Below the pieces are notes generated by a model. That model was not told the origin of the DNA and searched no databases. It saw only the letters and a list, made by a program, of their open reading frames with translations. The position numbers and the translations under genes are program-made. 64,000 bases of DNA from Bacteroides intestinalis (lineage in GTDB: Bacteria > Bacteroidota > Bacteroidia > Bacteroidales > Bacteroidaceae), in the NCBI RefSeq assembly GCF_003464595.1, contig NZ_QRZF01000004.1, positions 186,001-250,000 of the forward strand. The letters are read 5' to 3'. Shown here one piece after another: positions 24,470 through 34,834 of the stretch. Every line of letters starts with the position of its first letter. The stretch's first letter is position 1.

Positions 24470-26470
24470 TCATTGATACGTGGTTCGCAGCACTTTAAAT
24501 TCTGTGCGACGATTAATAGCATTACAAATCTCCTGCTGTTCCAGTGGGAGATTTTTTATAAACTCTTCTGTCAATACATCTCCCACCTTCAGGAAAGGTG
24601 CAGATTTCAGAGTGAAATTAGTGACTGTCTTAGGCTGTTGTTCCCCATACCCTTTCGGTGTGAGACGTTCCGAATCAATGCCGCCTTTAATAAGATAACG
24701 TACTACAGATTCTGCACGACGTTGCGAAAGACGGAGATTATAATCATCATTCCCTTTATAATCGCAATGTGCGGCGAGTTCGATAGTAACATTCGGATTA
24801 TCATTCAATAATTGTATCAACTCATCCAAAGCTACCGTAGATTCCGGAGTCAGATCAGCCCGGTCAAACTCATAGAAGATATTCTCTATCAGTACAGGAC
24901 GGGTAATGGAAGATAAAGGAAACTCAAGTTCATAATGACGATCCTCATTAACATCTTCCGTCATCAACTCCTCTTTGTCATTCAGATAACCACGACAAGA
25001 GGCAAGCAAGGCATAACGGCACCCCGGTGTGAGTTCCTGAATAAAAGTACCATCTTTCTTTACATTGATCTTCATATAAGTACCATCCTCTCCCACTAAA
25101 GTGACCAGTGCATCGGAAAGTGCATCTCCCTCTTTATCATAAACTAATCCTTTCAAGATATGATGTACCTCCGGAAGCTCAAAACTGTAAATGTGATCCC
25201 ATCCACGGGCATCTCCCCGATTTGAAGAAAAAAAGCCCCGATTGGGCGCACCCGGTTCGAACGTCATACCAAAATCATCACTTTGTGAATTTATCGGAGA
25301 TTTCATATTCTCAATATGCCAACGTCCCGTCAGGCTATCCGGCACAGCACGAAAGATATCCAAGCCACCCATGCCGGGATGTCCGGTGGAGGAGAAATAC
25401 AGGGTACCATCCGGTGCAAAAGAGGGAAACATTTCATCACCGGAAGTATTAATTTCAGGTCCCAGGTTATCGACATAACCGAAACCATCACGAGTCACGT
25501 TGATACGCCATAAATCCAACCCTCCCTGTCCACCTGGCATATCAGATACGAAATATAGATAATCACCTGCAGGAGATAATGCAGGGTGGGCAACAGAAGA
25601 AAGGGTATCATTCAGGATTGCACACTTCTGAGGACTCCCCCACTCCGCCCCGGCACGTTGAGAAACATATATCTCTGCATAAGCCGGTGCATTGGGCAAT
25701 GTCCGGCAACGAGTGAAATACATCGTTTTACCATCTGCCGAAAAAGAACAAGCCCCTTCTTCAAATTCACTATTTACTTCCGAAGCAAGCGGTTCAGGCT
25801 TTTGCCATTGCTTCTTTTCATTTCGCTTGGAGTGGAATATATCAGCACTTTTCATGCCGGTAATGCCATTCAGATCGGCACCTTTGGCTTCGTTACGGGT
25901 AGAAGTTAAATATAGGATATCAGGATCATTGCCCGCATACATGGGAGAATAATCACTACGACGGGAAACAAGAATAGGAATGCGCTTTACAATATGACGG
26001 GTAGGATTTTTTTTCCACTCCTGCGCCAAAGAACAAGAAGTGACTCCTATATGCGCCAGGGAATCTTTACGCCCTTTTATATCAGACTGATTCTGTGCAT
26101 AAGCAAGATAATTTTCATAATAAGGTATGGCAGCAGCATATTCGCCATTCTTACGAAGCATCTCCGCCAGATAAAAATGAGAAAGAGTATCCGAATAGCG
26201 ATAACGGACGGCATTCATATAGGCAGCTTTAGCCTTCAACGTGTAATTGATACGGCGGTAGCAGTCACCTTGTTTGTAGGCAAGCACACCTCGTTGCGAA
26301 CGATCTTTAGGAGGGGTACGGGTATAGGCCGTTTTGTAATGGCGGGCAGCATCAAAGTATTCTCCACGGGCATAACTTTGCTCTGCCTGACGCAGACTCC
26401 GTCCCACTCCGCAAGAAGTGAGAAATAAGATAGCACAAAGAAGAAATAAAAGCAGTTTATATAATTTCAT
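24470..26470 (-). CDS. PorE-like OmpA family lipoprotein (TPR, PD40, OmpA)
   Basis: A 666-residue lipoprotein (lipobox LFLTSC, acceptor at residue 20). Domains in order: TPR-like helices (about 25-150), a PD40/WD40-type propeller (about 165-430: YSPMYAGNDPDILYLTSTR, GMGGLDIFRAVPDS), a carboxypeptidase regulatory-like beta domain (about 435-520), and a C-terminal OmpA peptidoglycan-binding domain (about 530-640: FYEFDRADLTPES, LAAHCDYKG, LSQRRAESVVRYL). This matches PorE of type IX secretion systems, and also many OmpA proteins of gut Bacteroides whose role is unclear. It would link the outer membrane to peptidoglycan. It lies 60 bp downstream of topB on the same strand. A T9SS-tail protein is encoded 20 kb away, but no T9SS core genes are in view. 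Confidence 0.82.
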   Translation of the reverse strand: MKLYKLLLFLLCAILFLTSCGVGRSLRQAEQSYARGEYFDAARHYKTAYTRTPPKDRSQRGVLAYKQGDCYRRINYTLKAKAAYMNAVRYRYSDTLSHFYLAEMLRKNGEYAAAIPYYENYLAYAQNQSDIKGRKDSLAHIGVTSCSLAQEWKKNPTRHIVKRIPILVSRRSDYSPMYAGNDPDILYLTSTRNEAKGADLNGITGMKSADIFHSKRNEKKQWQKPEPLASEVNSEFEEGACSFSADGKTMYFTRCRTLPNAPAYAEIYVSQRAGAEWGSPQKCAILNDTLSSVAHPALSPAGDYLYFVSDMPGGQGGLDLWRINVTRDGFGYVDNLGPEINTSGDEMFPSFAPDGTLYFSSTGHPGMGGLDIFRAVPDSLTGRWHIENMKSPINSQSDDFGMTFEPGAPNRGFFSSNRGDARGWDHIYSFELPEVHHILKGLVYDKEGDALSDALVTLVGEDGTYMKINVKKDGTFIQELTPGCRYALLASCRGYLNDKEELMTEDVNEDRHYELEFPLSSITRPVLIENIFYEFDRADLTPESTVALDELIQLLNDNPNVTIELAAHCDYKGNDDYNLRLSQRRAESVVRYLIKGGIDSERLTPKGYGEQQPKTVTNFTLKSAPFLKVGDVLTEEFIKNLPLEQQEICNAINRRTEFKVLRTTYQ

Positions 26471-26530
26471 GCCTCACAAGTTATCATTCATATAAACTGA
26501 AAAGTCGGCTGATTATTGTATGACCATCAT

Positions 26531-28687
26531 TTATTCAAATGGTTTACGGAAAGTACATCCGTTCTTCCACTCCGAGCAACCATAAGCCGTTTTCCCCTTG
26601 ATCACGGTTCCTTTGCCACACAATGGGCAGGTCTGCCCCTCAATAGATTGTATTTGAGAAGTGTCAGCAACATTTGTTTCCACAACCTTTTTGCGTGGTT
26701 TACTTTGGCGTTTAGGTTTGGTAGAATCTTTTTCTTTTGTCGCCTTTCCACCTTGTTTCTTACTATCACCGGATGCTTCCTCCACCGCCTGCACAATAGT
26801 AATATGACGATTGCTATTATCTGAAAGCACACTCATCACAACCTCTGAAACCATCTGTTTTAGTTCCTCAAGGAATTGTGCAGCACTAAAGGTTTTCTTC
26901 TCAATCTTACGGAGTTTATTTTCCCAAAGTCCCGTCAGTTCGGCAGATTTCAATAGCTCTTCATGGATAATCTGGATAAGCTCGACTCCTGTAGGTGTAG
27001 CTATCAGGTTCTTTTTCTCTTTGCGGATATAGTTACGTTTAAATAAAGTCTCAATAATAGCGGCACGTGTGGATGGTCGACCGATTCCATTCTCCTTCAA
27101 AGCATCCCGCAATTCATCGTTATCCACCAACTTACCTGCTGTTTCCATAGCACGCAGTAAAGTAGCTTCAGTATAAGGACGGGGAGGCTGTGTCCATTTC
27201 TCATATAAATCGGGTACATGAGGACCACTTTCACCTTTCACAAAAGCAGGCAATACATTTTCTTCATCCCCCGGATCTTTTTCTTCCTGTGACTGTGCAC
27301 CCGGAGTTCCGAATATCACTCTCCAACCCGGTTCCAAAATCTGCTTTCCGGTAGTCTTGAATTCTATTTCTTCCACTGCACCCAGTACGGTAGTAGTAGC
27401 AAACTTACAATCAGGATAGAATACTGCTATGAACCTACGGGCTATCAAGTCGAATACACGGCGCTCCATGTCTGTCAGGTTCTGCGGATATTGCCCGGTA
27501 GGAATAATGGCATGGTGATCTGTTACCTTTGAATTATCGAATACCTTCTTTGATTTCAATAAAGTGGTCCCATCCAAAGGTGTTGTAAATGTTGCATAAT
27601 CACGCAAACCCTTCAAGATACCCGGACATTTTGGATAAATGTCATCACTCAGAAAGGTGGTATCTACACGAGGATAGGTAGCCACTTTCTTTTCATATAA
27701 TGACTGGATGATCTTCAAAGTCTCATCGGCAGAATAAGCAAACTTCTTATTACATTCCACCTGTAAAGAAGTCAAGTCAAACAAACGGGGCGGAGCTTCT
27801 TTCCCTTCTTTCTTGGTTACATCGGTAATCGTAAAAGGAGAATTCCTGATTTGTTCCAGCAGTGCCATACCCTGTTCCTGGTTGGCAATAGGATCGATTC
27901 CTTTATTTTCTTCTTCCTTTTTAGGTTTCTTCCCGGCAGCAATCGCCTCTTTATTCTTTTCAGCTTCCAGAACCAATTCTTCTTCGCTCTTCCTGATGAT
28001 AGCAGAGAATGTCGTATCCCGATACACTGTCTTCAATTCCCAATACTGCTTGGGCACAAAGTTCTCTATTTCTAACTGCCGGTTTACAATCAGTGCCAGT
28101 GTAGGTGTCTGCACACGACCGATAGAAAGTACCTGCTTGTTCTGCCCATACTTCATAGTATAAAGACGTGTGGCATTCATTCCCAATAGCCAGTCGCCTA
28201 TTGCTCGACTTAATCCTGCTTCATAAAGCGGTTGGAATTCTTTCTGATCTTTCAATTTGGCAAAACCTTCCCGAATGGCTTCTTCCGTCAAAGATGAAAT
28301 CCACAAACGCTTTACCGGACAGTGTGCACCGGCTTTCTGCATCACCCAACGCTGAATTAACTCTCCTTCCTGCCCGGCATCACCACAGTTTATGATCATG
28401 TCGGCTTTCTGCATAAGAGTCTCTATCGTATGGAATTGCTTTTCATAGGTAGGGTTACTGATCAGTTTTATTCCGAAACGCGGCGGTATCATGGGCAAAC
28501 TTCCTAAGCTCCATGATTTCCAGTTCGGGGTATATTCGTGCGGTTCCTTAAGTGTACAGAGGTGACCGAATGTCCAGGTCACCTGGTATCCGTTTCCTTC
28601 GATATAGCCGTCTCTTCTATCTTTCGCTCCTAATACATCAGCAATATCACGTGCCACAGAGGGCTTTTCGGCAATACAAACTATCAT
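26531..28687 (-). CDS. topB: DNA topoisomerase III
   Basis: A 718-residue type IA topoisomerase that decatenates DNA through a transient 5'-phosphotyrosine. It begins with a TOPRIM domain (MIVCIAEKPSVARDIADVLG; acidic triad in NCGDAGQEGELIQRW). The strand-passage domain follows, with LSIGRVQTPTLALIV and the active-site segment ATYPRVDTTFLSDD. A lysine-rich linker (about residues 640-675) leads to a C-terminal C4-type zinc ribbon (CPLCGKGTVIKGKTAYGCSE). The start at 28687 gives the conserved N-terminus directly. Preceded by a consensus -7 box; the OmpA gene follows on the same strand. Confidence 0.95.
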   Translation of the reverse strand: MIVCIAEKPSVARDIADVLGAKDRRDGYIEGNGYQVTWTFGHLCTLKEPHEYTPNWKSWSLGSLPMIPPRFGIKLISNPTYEKQFHTIETLMQKADMIINCGDAGQEGELIQRWVMQKAGAHCPVKRLWISSLTEEAIREGFAKLKDQKEFQPLYEAGLSRAIGDWLLGMNATRLYTMKYGQNKQVLSIGRVQTPTLALIVNRQLEIENFVPKQYWELKTVYRDTTFSAIIRKSEEELVLEAEKNKEAIAAGKKPKKEEENKGIDPIANQEQGMALLEQIRNSPFTITDVTKKEGKEAPPRLFDLTSLQVECNKKFAYSADETLKIIQSLYEKKVATYPRVDTTFLSDDIYPKCPGILKGLRDYATFTTPLDGTTLLKSKKVFDNSKVTDHHAIIPTGQYPQNLTDMERRVFDLIARRFIAVFYPDCKFATTTVLGAVEEIEFKTTGKQILEPGWRVIFGTPGAQSQEEKDPGDEENVLPAFVKGESGPHVPDLYEKWTQPPRPYTEATLLRAMETAGKLVDNDELRDALKENGIGRPSTRAAIIETLFKRNYIRKEKKNLIATPTGVELIQIIHEELLKSAELTGLWENKLRKIEKKTFSAAQFLEELKQMVSEVVMSVLSDNSNRHITIVQAVEEASGDSKKQGGKATKEKDSTKPKRQSKPRKKVVETNVADTSQIQSIEGQTCPLCGKGTVIKGKTAYGCSEWKNGCTFRKPFE

Positions 28688-28707
28688 TCATTATTCTTTT
28701 AGCGGAG

Positions 28708-28715
28708 CAAAGGTA
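28708..28715 (-). promoter_or_regulatory. -7 box of topB
   Basis: TACCTTTG on the minus strand is a perfect -7 element with a T-rich stretch (TTTT) 19 nt upstream. It lies 21 bp before the topB start codon. Confidence 0.6.
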
Positions 28716-29063
28716 CAAAAAAGGGAGGAATGATAAAAGAATTGGCATTGAGATATTCTTTATCTTCCAATATAAGACCATATCACATTTTTAAAGTAAC
28801 AAAATAAGAGAATCAGACTCCATAAGCCCCATTCGCCTCACTTTCAACAAAACCCAAAGAGTTTTCAACAATATTAGAATCAATATACCCAGAAATCTAA
28901 AATCATTAAACAAATCTAAATGAGAAATACCTTTTTTATGCATACTTTTACAAATAAAAATTCAGCATCTTATTACATCAAGAAATAAAATTATGAGGAA
29001 AATGTCATATCAAATACTTATTTCCACTGCACGTTCTGCACATGTTTTATTTTCAGCCTATCT
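28716..29063. other. AT-rich divergent spacer between topB and the PUL regulator
   Basis: About 350 bp with no ORF of note and no phased repeat or hairpin that I could recognise. It separates the housekeeping block from the polysaccharide utilization locus. Confidence 0.6.
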
Positions 29064-29094
29064 ATTGGTCTTTCCCCGATTATTCATATCTTTG
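29064..29094 (+). promoter_or_regulatory. Promoter of the HTCS regulator
   Basis: TATCTTTG at 29087-29094 is a perfect -7 box; ATTG at 29064-29067 lies 19 nt upstream. The TSS would be near 29101, with a ~23-nt leader to the ATG at 29124. Confidence 0.6.
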
Positions 29095-29123
29095 TTTCAC
29101 AATGTTTCTCTATAAATTTAATT

Positions 29124-32100
29124 ATGACAAGACTTTGCGTATACCTCATTTTCTTTTTCTCAGCATTTCCAATATATGCTCAGTTCTCAAACACAATAAA
29201 CTTTGTCCACATTGGACTTGAGCAAGGATTATCACAAAGTACGATACTTGACATTGTACAAGATGATCGAGGAAATATGTGGTTTGCCACCTACGATGGT
29301 CTAAACAAATATGACGGATATACTTTTACCGTATATCAGCACAATGAGAATTATACAGCCAGCATATCAGGAGATATTATACGAACTCTCAAAATAGATA
29401 GTCAAAAAAGGCTTTGGGCGGGAACCGAAGAAGGACTTTCGCTCTATGCTTCGGGCAGAGATCATTTTGTGAACTTCTATCCAATTAAAGATGAACATAT
29501 ACCGATTATTGATATTGAAGATATTAATTCAGAAGAACTTCTTATATGTACAGAAAAAGGGATATTTCTTTTTAACACAGAAAGTCATACATTCAGCGTT
29601 GATAAACTTCCAACATCTTTAGTATCACTTTCCGCCACATGTCTCAAAAGAGAAGGAGATAATGTCTACATCGGCACCCCACGACAAGGTGTATTTATTT
29701 ACTCCATATCCGGCAACACATTAAAATCTGTTCCTATTCCACAACTAAGAGGAACGGAAATATTAGCTATTTTGCAACAATCTTCTACTCGTCTATGGGT
29801 AGCAACAGAAGGTAAAGGACTTTTCCGCATCAATCCACAGACATTAGCAACCAACATATATCGTAAAAGAGGAGAACATCAACTCAGTTCTGATTATGTA
29901 CGTGTACTTGCCACTGATCAGCAAAATCAATTATGGGTAGGAACTTTTACCGCGCTCAATATTTACAACGAAGAAAAAGATACTTTCACCACCTATGACC
30001 GAGATCTACAAAAACAAACAAGTTTATCACAAACCTCCGTTCGAAGTATCTTTATGGACTCTCAAGGAGGCATGTGGGTTGGCACTTACTTTGGAGGTCT
30101 GAACTACTATCACCCTCTCAAAAGTTGTTTCCAAAACATACGATATATGTCTGAACGGAACTCGCTAAACGATAATGTAATCACATGCATCATAGAAGAT
30201 AAACAAAAAGGGCTATGGATAGGTACTAACGGCGGAGGAGTGAACCACTACAACAAAGAAACAAACACCTTTACCCATTACACTCAAAAAGAAGGATTAG
30301 GATCAAATGATATAAAAACAATCTATATAGACGAAACTAAAAATTTAGTTTATATTGGTACACATGCCGGAGGGATTAGTATCCTGCACCGCCATTCCAA
30401 ACGCATTGAAACGTACAATTCCAATATAAAACACGCATATTCCATAGTGCCAGCCAACAACGGAGACCTTTGGATAAGTACACTTGATTCTATTGTACGC
30501 TTTAATCCACATAAGAAGACATTCATAACTTATGCCACTGACCAAGACAAAAAGGCAATAAAGACGAATCATATTACTACTATTTTCCGCGACAGTGAAC
30601 AGCGCTTGTGGCTCTGCGGTGAAAAAGGGATTAGTACCTATATTGAAATCGGAGACGAGCTAAAGAGTATTTTATTATTGCCTGAAGGTTCTTCGATCAA
30701 TCATAATTTTATCAACAGTATATACGAATCTCACAATGGTCTTTTCTGGATAAGCACCCGAAGTGGTCTATACCGTTATGATATAAATAAGAAAGAATTC
30801 AAGCAATACACTACAGCCAACGGACTTCCCAACAATATAGTGCACGGGGTTCTGGAAGACTCTTATGGAGAACTCTGGATAAGTACTAACAAAGGATTGA
30901 GTCGCTTCCAACCGCAAACAGAAAAAATCAGGAATTATACAGATAACGACGGATTGCAGAGTAACCAATTCACTAATAATTCTTTCTGCCATACTGAAAA
31001 TGGAGAAATGTATTTCGGAGGAATTAACGGTATTACTACTTTTCATCCAGATCAATTAATGGATAACCCCTATACTCCACCGGTTGTCATCAAGCGATTA
31101 CGACTTTTCAATAAAACAGTCCTTCCCGGTGACGATTCCGGTATACTACAAAAAAATATCAATATCACAGAAAGCATTACATTAACAGCTGCCCAATCAG
31201 TGTTTTCGCTGGAATTCGTTGTTTCAAATTATATTTCCGGCAATCATAACACATTTGCATACAAATTGGATGGATACGATAAAGAATGGTATTACTCAGA
31301 TATTTTGCGTACAGCCTCCTACTCAAATCTGCCACACGGCACTTATCGCTTTCTTGTCAAAGCGTCCAACAACAACGGAAAATGGAATGAGAAACCAACC
31401 GAACTGGAAATTATAATTCTACCTGTATGGTATAAAACATGGTGGGCTATCTTACTATTTGGATTTGTTCTTATAATGATTTTCACTTTCATCTTTCGAT
31501 ATTTCTGGATGCGAAAAAATATGAAGATGCAACTCCAAATGGAACGCATGGACAAAGAGAAACAAAAGGAAGTAAACGAAATGAAGCTACGTTTCTTTAT
31601 CAACATCTCACACGAGTTACGTACTCCACTCACCCTAATCCTTGCTCCTCTACAAGAAATTATGGATAAGGTGAGCGACCGCTGGATACATAAACAGCTA
31701 GAACATATACAACGAAACACGAATCGATTGCTGCACCTAGTAAACCAACTAATGGATTACCGACGTGCTGAATTAGGCGTATTTAACCTTAAAGTTAAAT
31801 ACAATATTATTCACCAAACTATTGAAGAGAGTTTTCTCTTTTACAAGAAAATGGCTCAATATAAAAAAATAGACTATAACTTCTACTCTGAAGTAGAAGG
31901 ACAAAACATCCTCTGTGACCCCAGTTATCTGGAACTGATAACCAACAATCTGCTTTCCAATGCTTTTAAATACACTGGGGAAGGAAAAAGCATCATTATA
32001 ACACTGAAAGAGGAGAATGATATGTTATTACTTCAGGTGAAAGACACTGGAAGTGGTATACCTAACGACAAACAAGGACGAATTTTTGAACGTTTCTACC

Positions 32101-33146
32101 AAGTAGATAACGAACATCTGGGCAGCGGTATTGGCTTATCCTTAGTACAGCGATTAGTAGATTTGCATCATGGAAGGATTGAACTGGAAAGCCAAGAGGG
32201 TGTTGGGAGTGTCTTTTCTGTATTTTTACCAACAGACGAGTCTGTCTATAAACCTGAAGAAAAAGCCACAAAACAAGAAACTGAAGTTCATACAACCAAC
32301 AATCAAGATATGTACATTACAGATACAGGAGACATACAAGAAAAAGAAGACATAACTGAGACAAATAAAAATAATAAAGAAAGCATATTGATCGTGGAGG
32401 ACAATATCGATATTCTACAATACTTGAGCGACGAGTTAGGTAAAAATTACCAAATCCTAAAAGCTCAAAATGGAGAAGAAGCAATAGCTATAATAAAAGA
32501 ACAAGAAGTAGACCTTGTCTTGACCGATATAATGATGCCCGTCATGGATGGAATACAACTATGTAAACTCATTAAACAAAATTTGCGCACTTGCCATATC
32601 CTCGTCATTATTCTTTCTGCTAAGACTGATTTTAAAGAGCAATTGGAAGGTTTACAAGTAGGAGCAGATGACTATATCCCCAAACCGTTTTCGTTAGTTA
32701 TGATTACGACTAAAATAAAGAATTTATTCCGAACACGGCACCGCGCTATAGAATATTACTCCAAATCTTTAGAAATCGAACCCGAAAAAATAGCACTCAA
32801 TCCATTAGACGAAGATTTATTAAAAAAGGCGGTTGAAGTTATGGAAAAGCACATGGATGATGCCGAATTTACAACAGACGAATTCGCCCGTGAGATGTGT
32901 ATGAGTCGTTCCAACCTTCACCTTAAAATGAAGGCATTGACTGGTGAATCGACCAATGAATTTATTCGCAAGATGCGATTCAATTATGCTTGCAAATTGC
33001 TAAAAGAAGGGAAATATACAGTGTCTGAAATTAGTAGCATGGTTGGTTACGTACCTTCCTACTTTGCTACAAGTTTCAAGAAATATTTTGGTTGCCTGCC
33101 ATCAGAATATGGGAAAAACGGCAAAAGCAATCACAGCCAAACCTAA
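29124..33146 (+). CDS. Hybrid two-component system sensor/regulator (HTCS)
   Basis: A 1340-residue one-protein two-component system controlling a Bacteroides polysaccharide utilization locus. It has a signal peptide (residues 1-20). About fourteen Reg_prop beta-propeller repeats (recurring GLWIGTNGGG / LWISTNKGLSRF patterns) form the periplasmic sensor, with a Y_Y_Y domain (about 690-755) and a transmembrane helix (about 772-794). A HisKA domain follows with H830 in NISHELRTPL, then HATPase_c (NNLLSNAFKYT, DTGSGIP, GSGIGLSLVQ), a receiver domain with D1135 in LTDIMMPVMDG, and a C-terminal AraC-type HTH (about 1235-1335). Such sensors bind oligosaccharides released from the target glycan in the periplasm. 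It is encoded just upstream of and codirectional with the PUL genes, its likely target; the ligand is unknown. Confidence 0.95.
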   Translation: MTRLCVYLIFFFSAFPIYAQFSNTINFVHIGLEQGLSQSTILDIVQDDRGNMWFATYDGLNKYDGYTFTVYQHNENYTASISGDIIRTLKIDSQKRLWAGTEEGLSLYASGRDHFVNFYPIKDEHIPIIDIEDINSEELLICTEKGIFLFNTESHTFSVDKLPTSLVSLSATCLKREGDNVYIGTPRQGVFIYSISGNTLKSVPIPQLRGTEILAILQQSSTRLWVATEGKGLFRINPQTLATNIYRKRGEHQLSSDYVRVLATDQQNQLWVGTFTALNIYNEEKDTFTTYDRDLQKQTSLSQTSVRSIFMDSQGGMWVGTYFGGLNYYHPLKSCFQNIRYMSERNSLNDNVITCIIEDKQKGLWIGTNGGGVNHYNKETNTFTHYTQKEGLGSNDIKTIYIDETKNLVYIGTHAGGISILHRHSKRIETYNSNIKHAYSIVPANNGDLWISTLDSIVRFNPHKKTFITYATDQDKKAIKTNHITTIFRDSEQRLWLCGEKGISTYIEIGDELKSILLLPEGSSINHNFINSIYESHNGLFWISTRSGLYRYDINKKEFKQYTTANGLPNNIVHGVLEDSYGELWISTNKGLSRFQPQTEKIRNYTDNDGLQSNQFTNNSFCHTENGEMYFGGINGITTFHPDQLMDNPYTPPVVIKRLRLFNKTVLPGDDSGILQKNINITESITLTAAQSVFSLEFVVSNYISGNHNTFAYKLDGYDKEWYYSDILRTASYSNLPHGTYRFLVKASNNNGKWNEKPTELEIIILPVWYKTWWAILLFGFVLIMIFTFIFRYFWMRKNMKMQLQMERMDKEKQKEVNEMKLRFFINISHELRTPLTLILAPLQEIMDKVSDRWIHKQLEHIQRNTNRLLHLVNQLMDYRRAELGVFNLKVKYNIIHQTIEESFLFYKKMAQYKKIDYNFYSEVEGQNILCDPSYLELITNNLLSNAFKYTGEGKSIIITLKEENDMLLLQVKDTGSGIPNDKQGRIFERFYQVDNEHLGSGIGLSLVQRLVDLHHGRIELESQEGVGSVFSVFLPTDESVYKPEEKATKQETEVHTTNNQDMYITDTGDIQEKEDITETNKNNKESILIVEDNIDILQYLSDELGKNYQILKAQNGEEAIAIIKEQEVDLVLTDIMMPVMDGIQLCKLIKQNLRTCHILVIILSAKTDFKEQLEGLQVGADDYIPKPFSLVMITTKIKNLFRTRHRAIEYYSKSLEIEPEKIALNPLDEDLLKKAVEVMEKHMDDAEFTTDEFAREMCMSRSNLHLKMKALTGESTNEFIRKMRFNYACKLLKEGKYTVSEISSMVGYVPSYFATSFKKYFGCLPSEYGKNGKSNHSQT

Positions 33147-33177
33147 AAAAGAAATTGAAAATCTACTTCATTTTTCC

Positions 33178-33209
33178 ACTTAAATAGCCTGTTTACAGGC
33201 TATTTAAGT
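33178..33209 (+). terminator. Hairpin after the HTCS gene
   Basis: A perfect 14-bp stem, ACTTAAATAGCCTG and CAGGCTATTTAAGT around a TTTA loop. No T-run follows, so termination may be partial. It separates regulator and enzyme transcripts. The 170 bp after it contain only a weak TACCTTTA box (near 33320) that could be the PUL promoter. Confidence 0.7.
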
Positions 33210-33383
33210 ATATATTACACAAAAACGAAAGCTACTTCAACAAAAATAAAAGCATTCTATACAATACCTCAAGTCGTTTCTACAAGAGCAAAGCGAATAT
33301 AAAAAAACAACCCCTACCTTTACATCAAACAAAAAAGCAGGAATAATGAAAAGCATTAATAATAACTCCATTTAAATGATACA

Positions 33384-34790
33384 ATGAAAAAACTATTAAC
33401 CTTATTAACCGGGATCAGTTTATCACTTATTGTGAATGGTCAAAACAATTTGGTCACTAAAGAGCAAACTTTTATTCACGAAACCTCCAAAGAATACGAA
33501 TGGCCTACAGATCCATCCGTATTAGAGAAGATAGAAAAGTGGCAAGATTCAAAGTTTGGCATTATGTTCCACTGGGGAATATATTCGGTTCCCGGCATTG
33601 CAGAATCATGGGCATTATGTTCAGAAGACCGATGGTTTACTGACCGTCGCAGAGAGGCACGTCCAGGAAGTACCTATTGTGAATTTAAGAAATGGTATTG
33701 GGGACTATCTGAATCCTTCAAACCAAGCCGTTTTGAGCCAACCGAATGGGCTACATTTATGAAGAAAGTCGGATTCAGATATTTGATTTTCACTACCAAG
33801 CACCATGATGGTTTCTGTATGTTCGACTCCAAATATACAGACTATACTGTCACTAAAGGACCTTATAAAAAAGGAAAATACAGCAATATTACCTACCATG
33901 TCTTTGAAGCTTTTCGCAAATCAGACTTCATGATTGGAGCTTATTTCTCAAAACCGGACTGGCACAATGAAAATTATTGGGATCCGTTTTTTGCAACCCC
34001 TACGCGCAATCCCAATTACGATCTTAAGAAATACCCTGAAAAATGGGCTAAATATCAAGAATATACTGCTAATCAGATTGATGAGTTGATGTCTGACTAC
34101 GGTAGAATCGATATTCTTTGGTTAGACGGCGGATGGGTAAGAAAACCTCAACAAGATATTAAGTTAGATGAAATAGTACATAATGCCCGCAAAAAACAAC
34201 CGGGATTAATAACTGTTGACAGAACTATTCCCGGCAGAAATGAGAATTACCAAACTCCAGAACAAGCAATTCCGCAAGAACAGCAAAATTTCCCATGGGA
34301 AAGTTGCATAACATTCAGCAATACCTGGGGATGGAATCCTAATCCAAAATACAAAACTTCAGAATGGGTAATAAACACTCTGGCAGAAGTGGTTGCCAAA
34401 GGGGGATGCCTTCTATTGAATGTAGGTCCTGATGGAGAAGGCAATATCGATGACATCGTATATCAACGCTTAGAAAAAGTTGGCGAATGGCTCCATAAGA
34501 ATGGTACAGCCATCTATGATACGCGTACAACACCTAACTATCATTTCGGTAACATATGGTTTACAGCCAATAAAAATGGAAAAACGTTGTATGCAATCTA
34601 CGCACTCCCTGAAAATGAAAAGCTCCCCGCATATATCGAATGGGAAGGTAATATCCCCACCGGTAAAATCACGCTGTTGCAAAACGGAAAACAAATGAAA
34701 TATACCTGTAGAAACGGAAAAACAAGAATCACTCTACCCAAAGGAATAAAAGAAGAATCATTGGTTTTCCGCTTCAATAAGGCTCAATAA
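33384..34790 (+). CDS. GH29 alpha-L-fucosidase
   Basis: A 468-residue exported glycosidase (signal peptide ending SLIVNGQ) releasing alpha-L-fucose from glycans, presumably in the periplasm. The (beta/alpha)8 domain carries GH29 hallmarks: FGIMFHWGIYSVPG near residue 58, FTTKHHDGFCMFDS at about 137-149, and the nucleophile region RIDILWLDGGW with Asp248. A C-terminal beta domain follows from about residue 375. The acid/base residue is not obvious by eye, consistent with variability in this family. First gene of the PUL, 44 bp before susC. It shows that the target glycan carries fucose. Linkage preference (alpha-1,2/3/4/6) cannot be told. Confidence 0.93.
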   Translation: MKKLLTLLTGISLSLIVNGQNNLVTKEQTFIHETSKEYEWPTDPSVLEKIEKWQDSKFGIMFHWGIYSVPGIAESWALCSEDRWFTDRRREARPGSTYCEFKKWYWGLSESFKPSRFEPTEWATFMKKVGFRYLIFTTKHHDGFCMFDSKYTDYTVTKGPYKKGKYSNITYHVFEAFRKSDFMIGAYFSKPDWHNENYWDPFFATPTRNPNYDLKKYPEKWAKYQEYTANQIDELMSDYGRIDILWLDGGWVRKPQQDIKLDEIVHNARKKQPGLITVDRTIPGRNENYQTPEQAIPQEQQNFPWESCITFSNTWGWNPNPKYKTSEWVINTLAEVVAKGGCLLLNVGPDGEGNIDDIVYQRLEKVGEWLHKNGTAIYDTRTTPNYHFGNIWFTANKNGKTLYAIYALPENEKLPAYIEWEGNIPTGKITLLQNGKQMKYTCRNGKTRITLPKGIKEESLVFRFNKAQ

Positions 34791-34834
34791 AAGATAACAC
34801 TAATTTCTAATACATAAGCTAACACTAAAAAATT

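Noticed and set aside
33178..33209. Invertible-promoter inverted repeat near the PUL
   Set aside because: Only one hairpin with a 4-nt loop is present and no second distant copy or recombinase gene is found, so it is a terminator-like stem rather than an inversion site.
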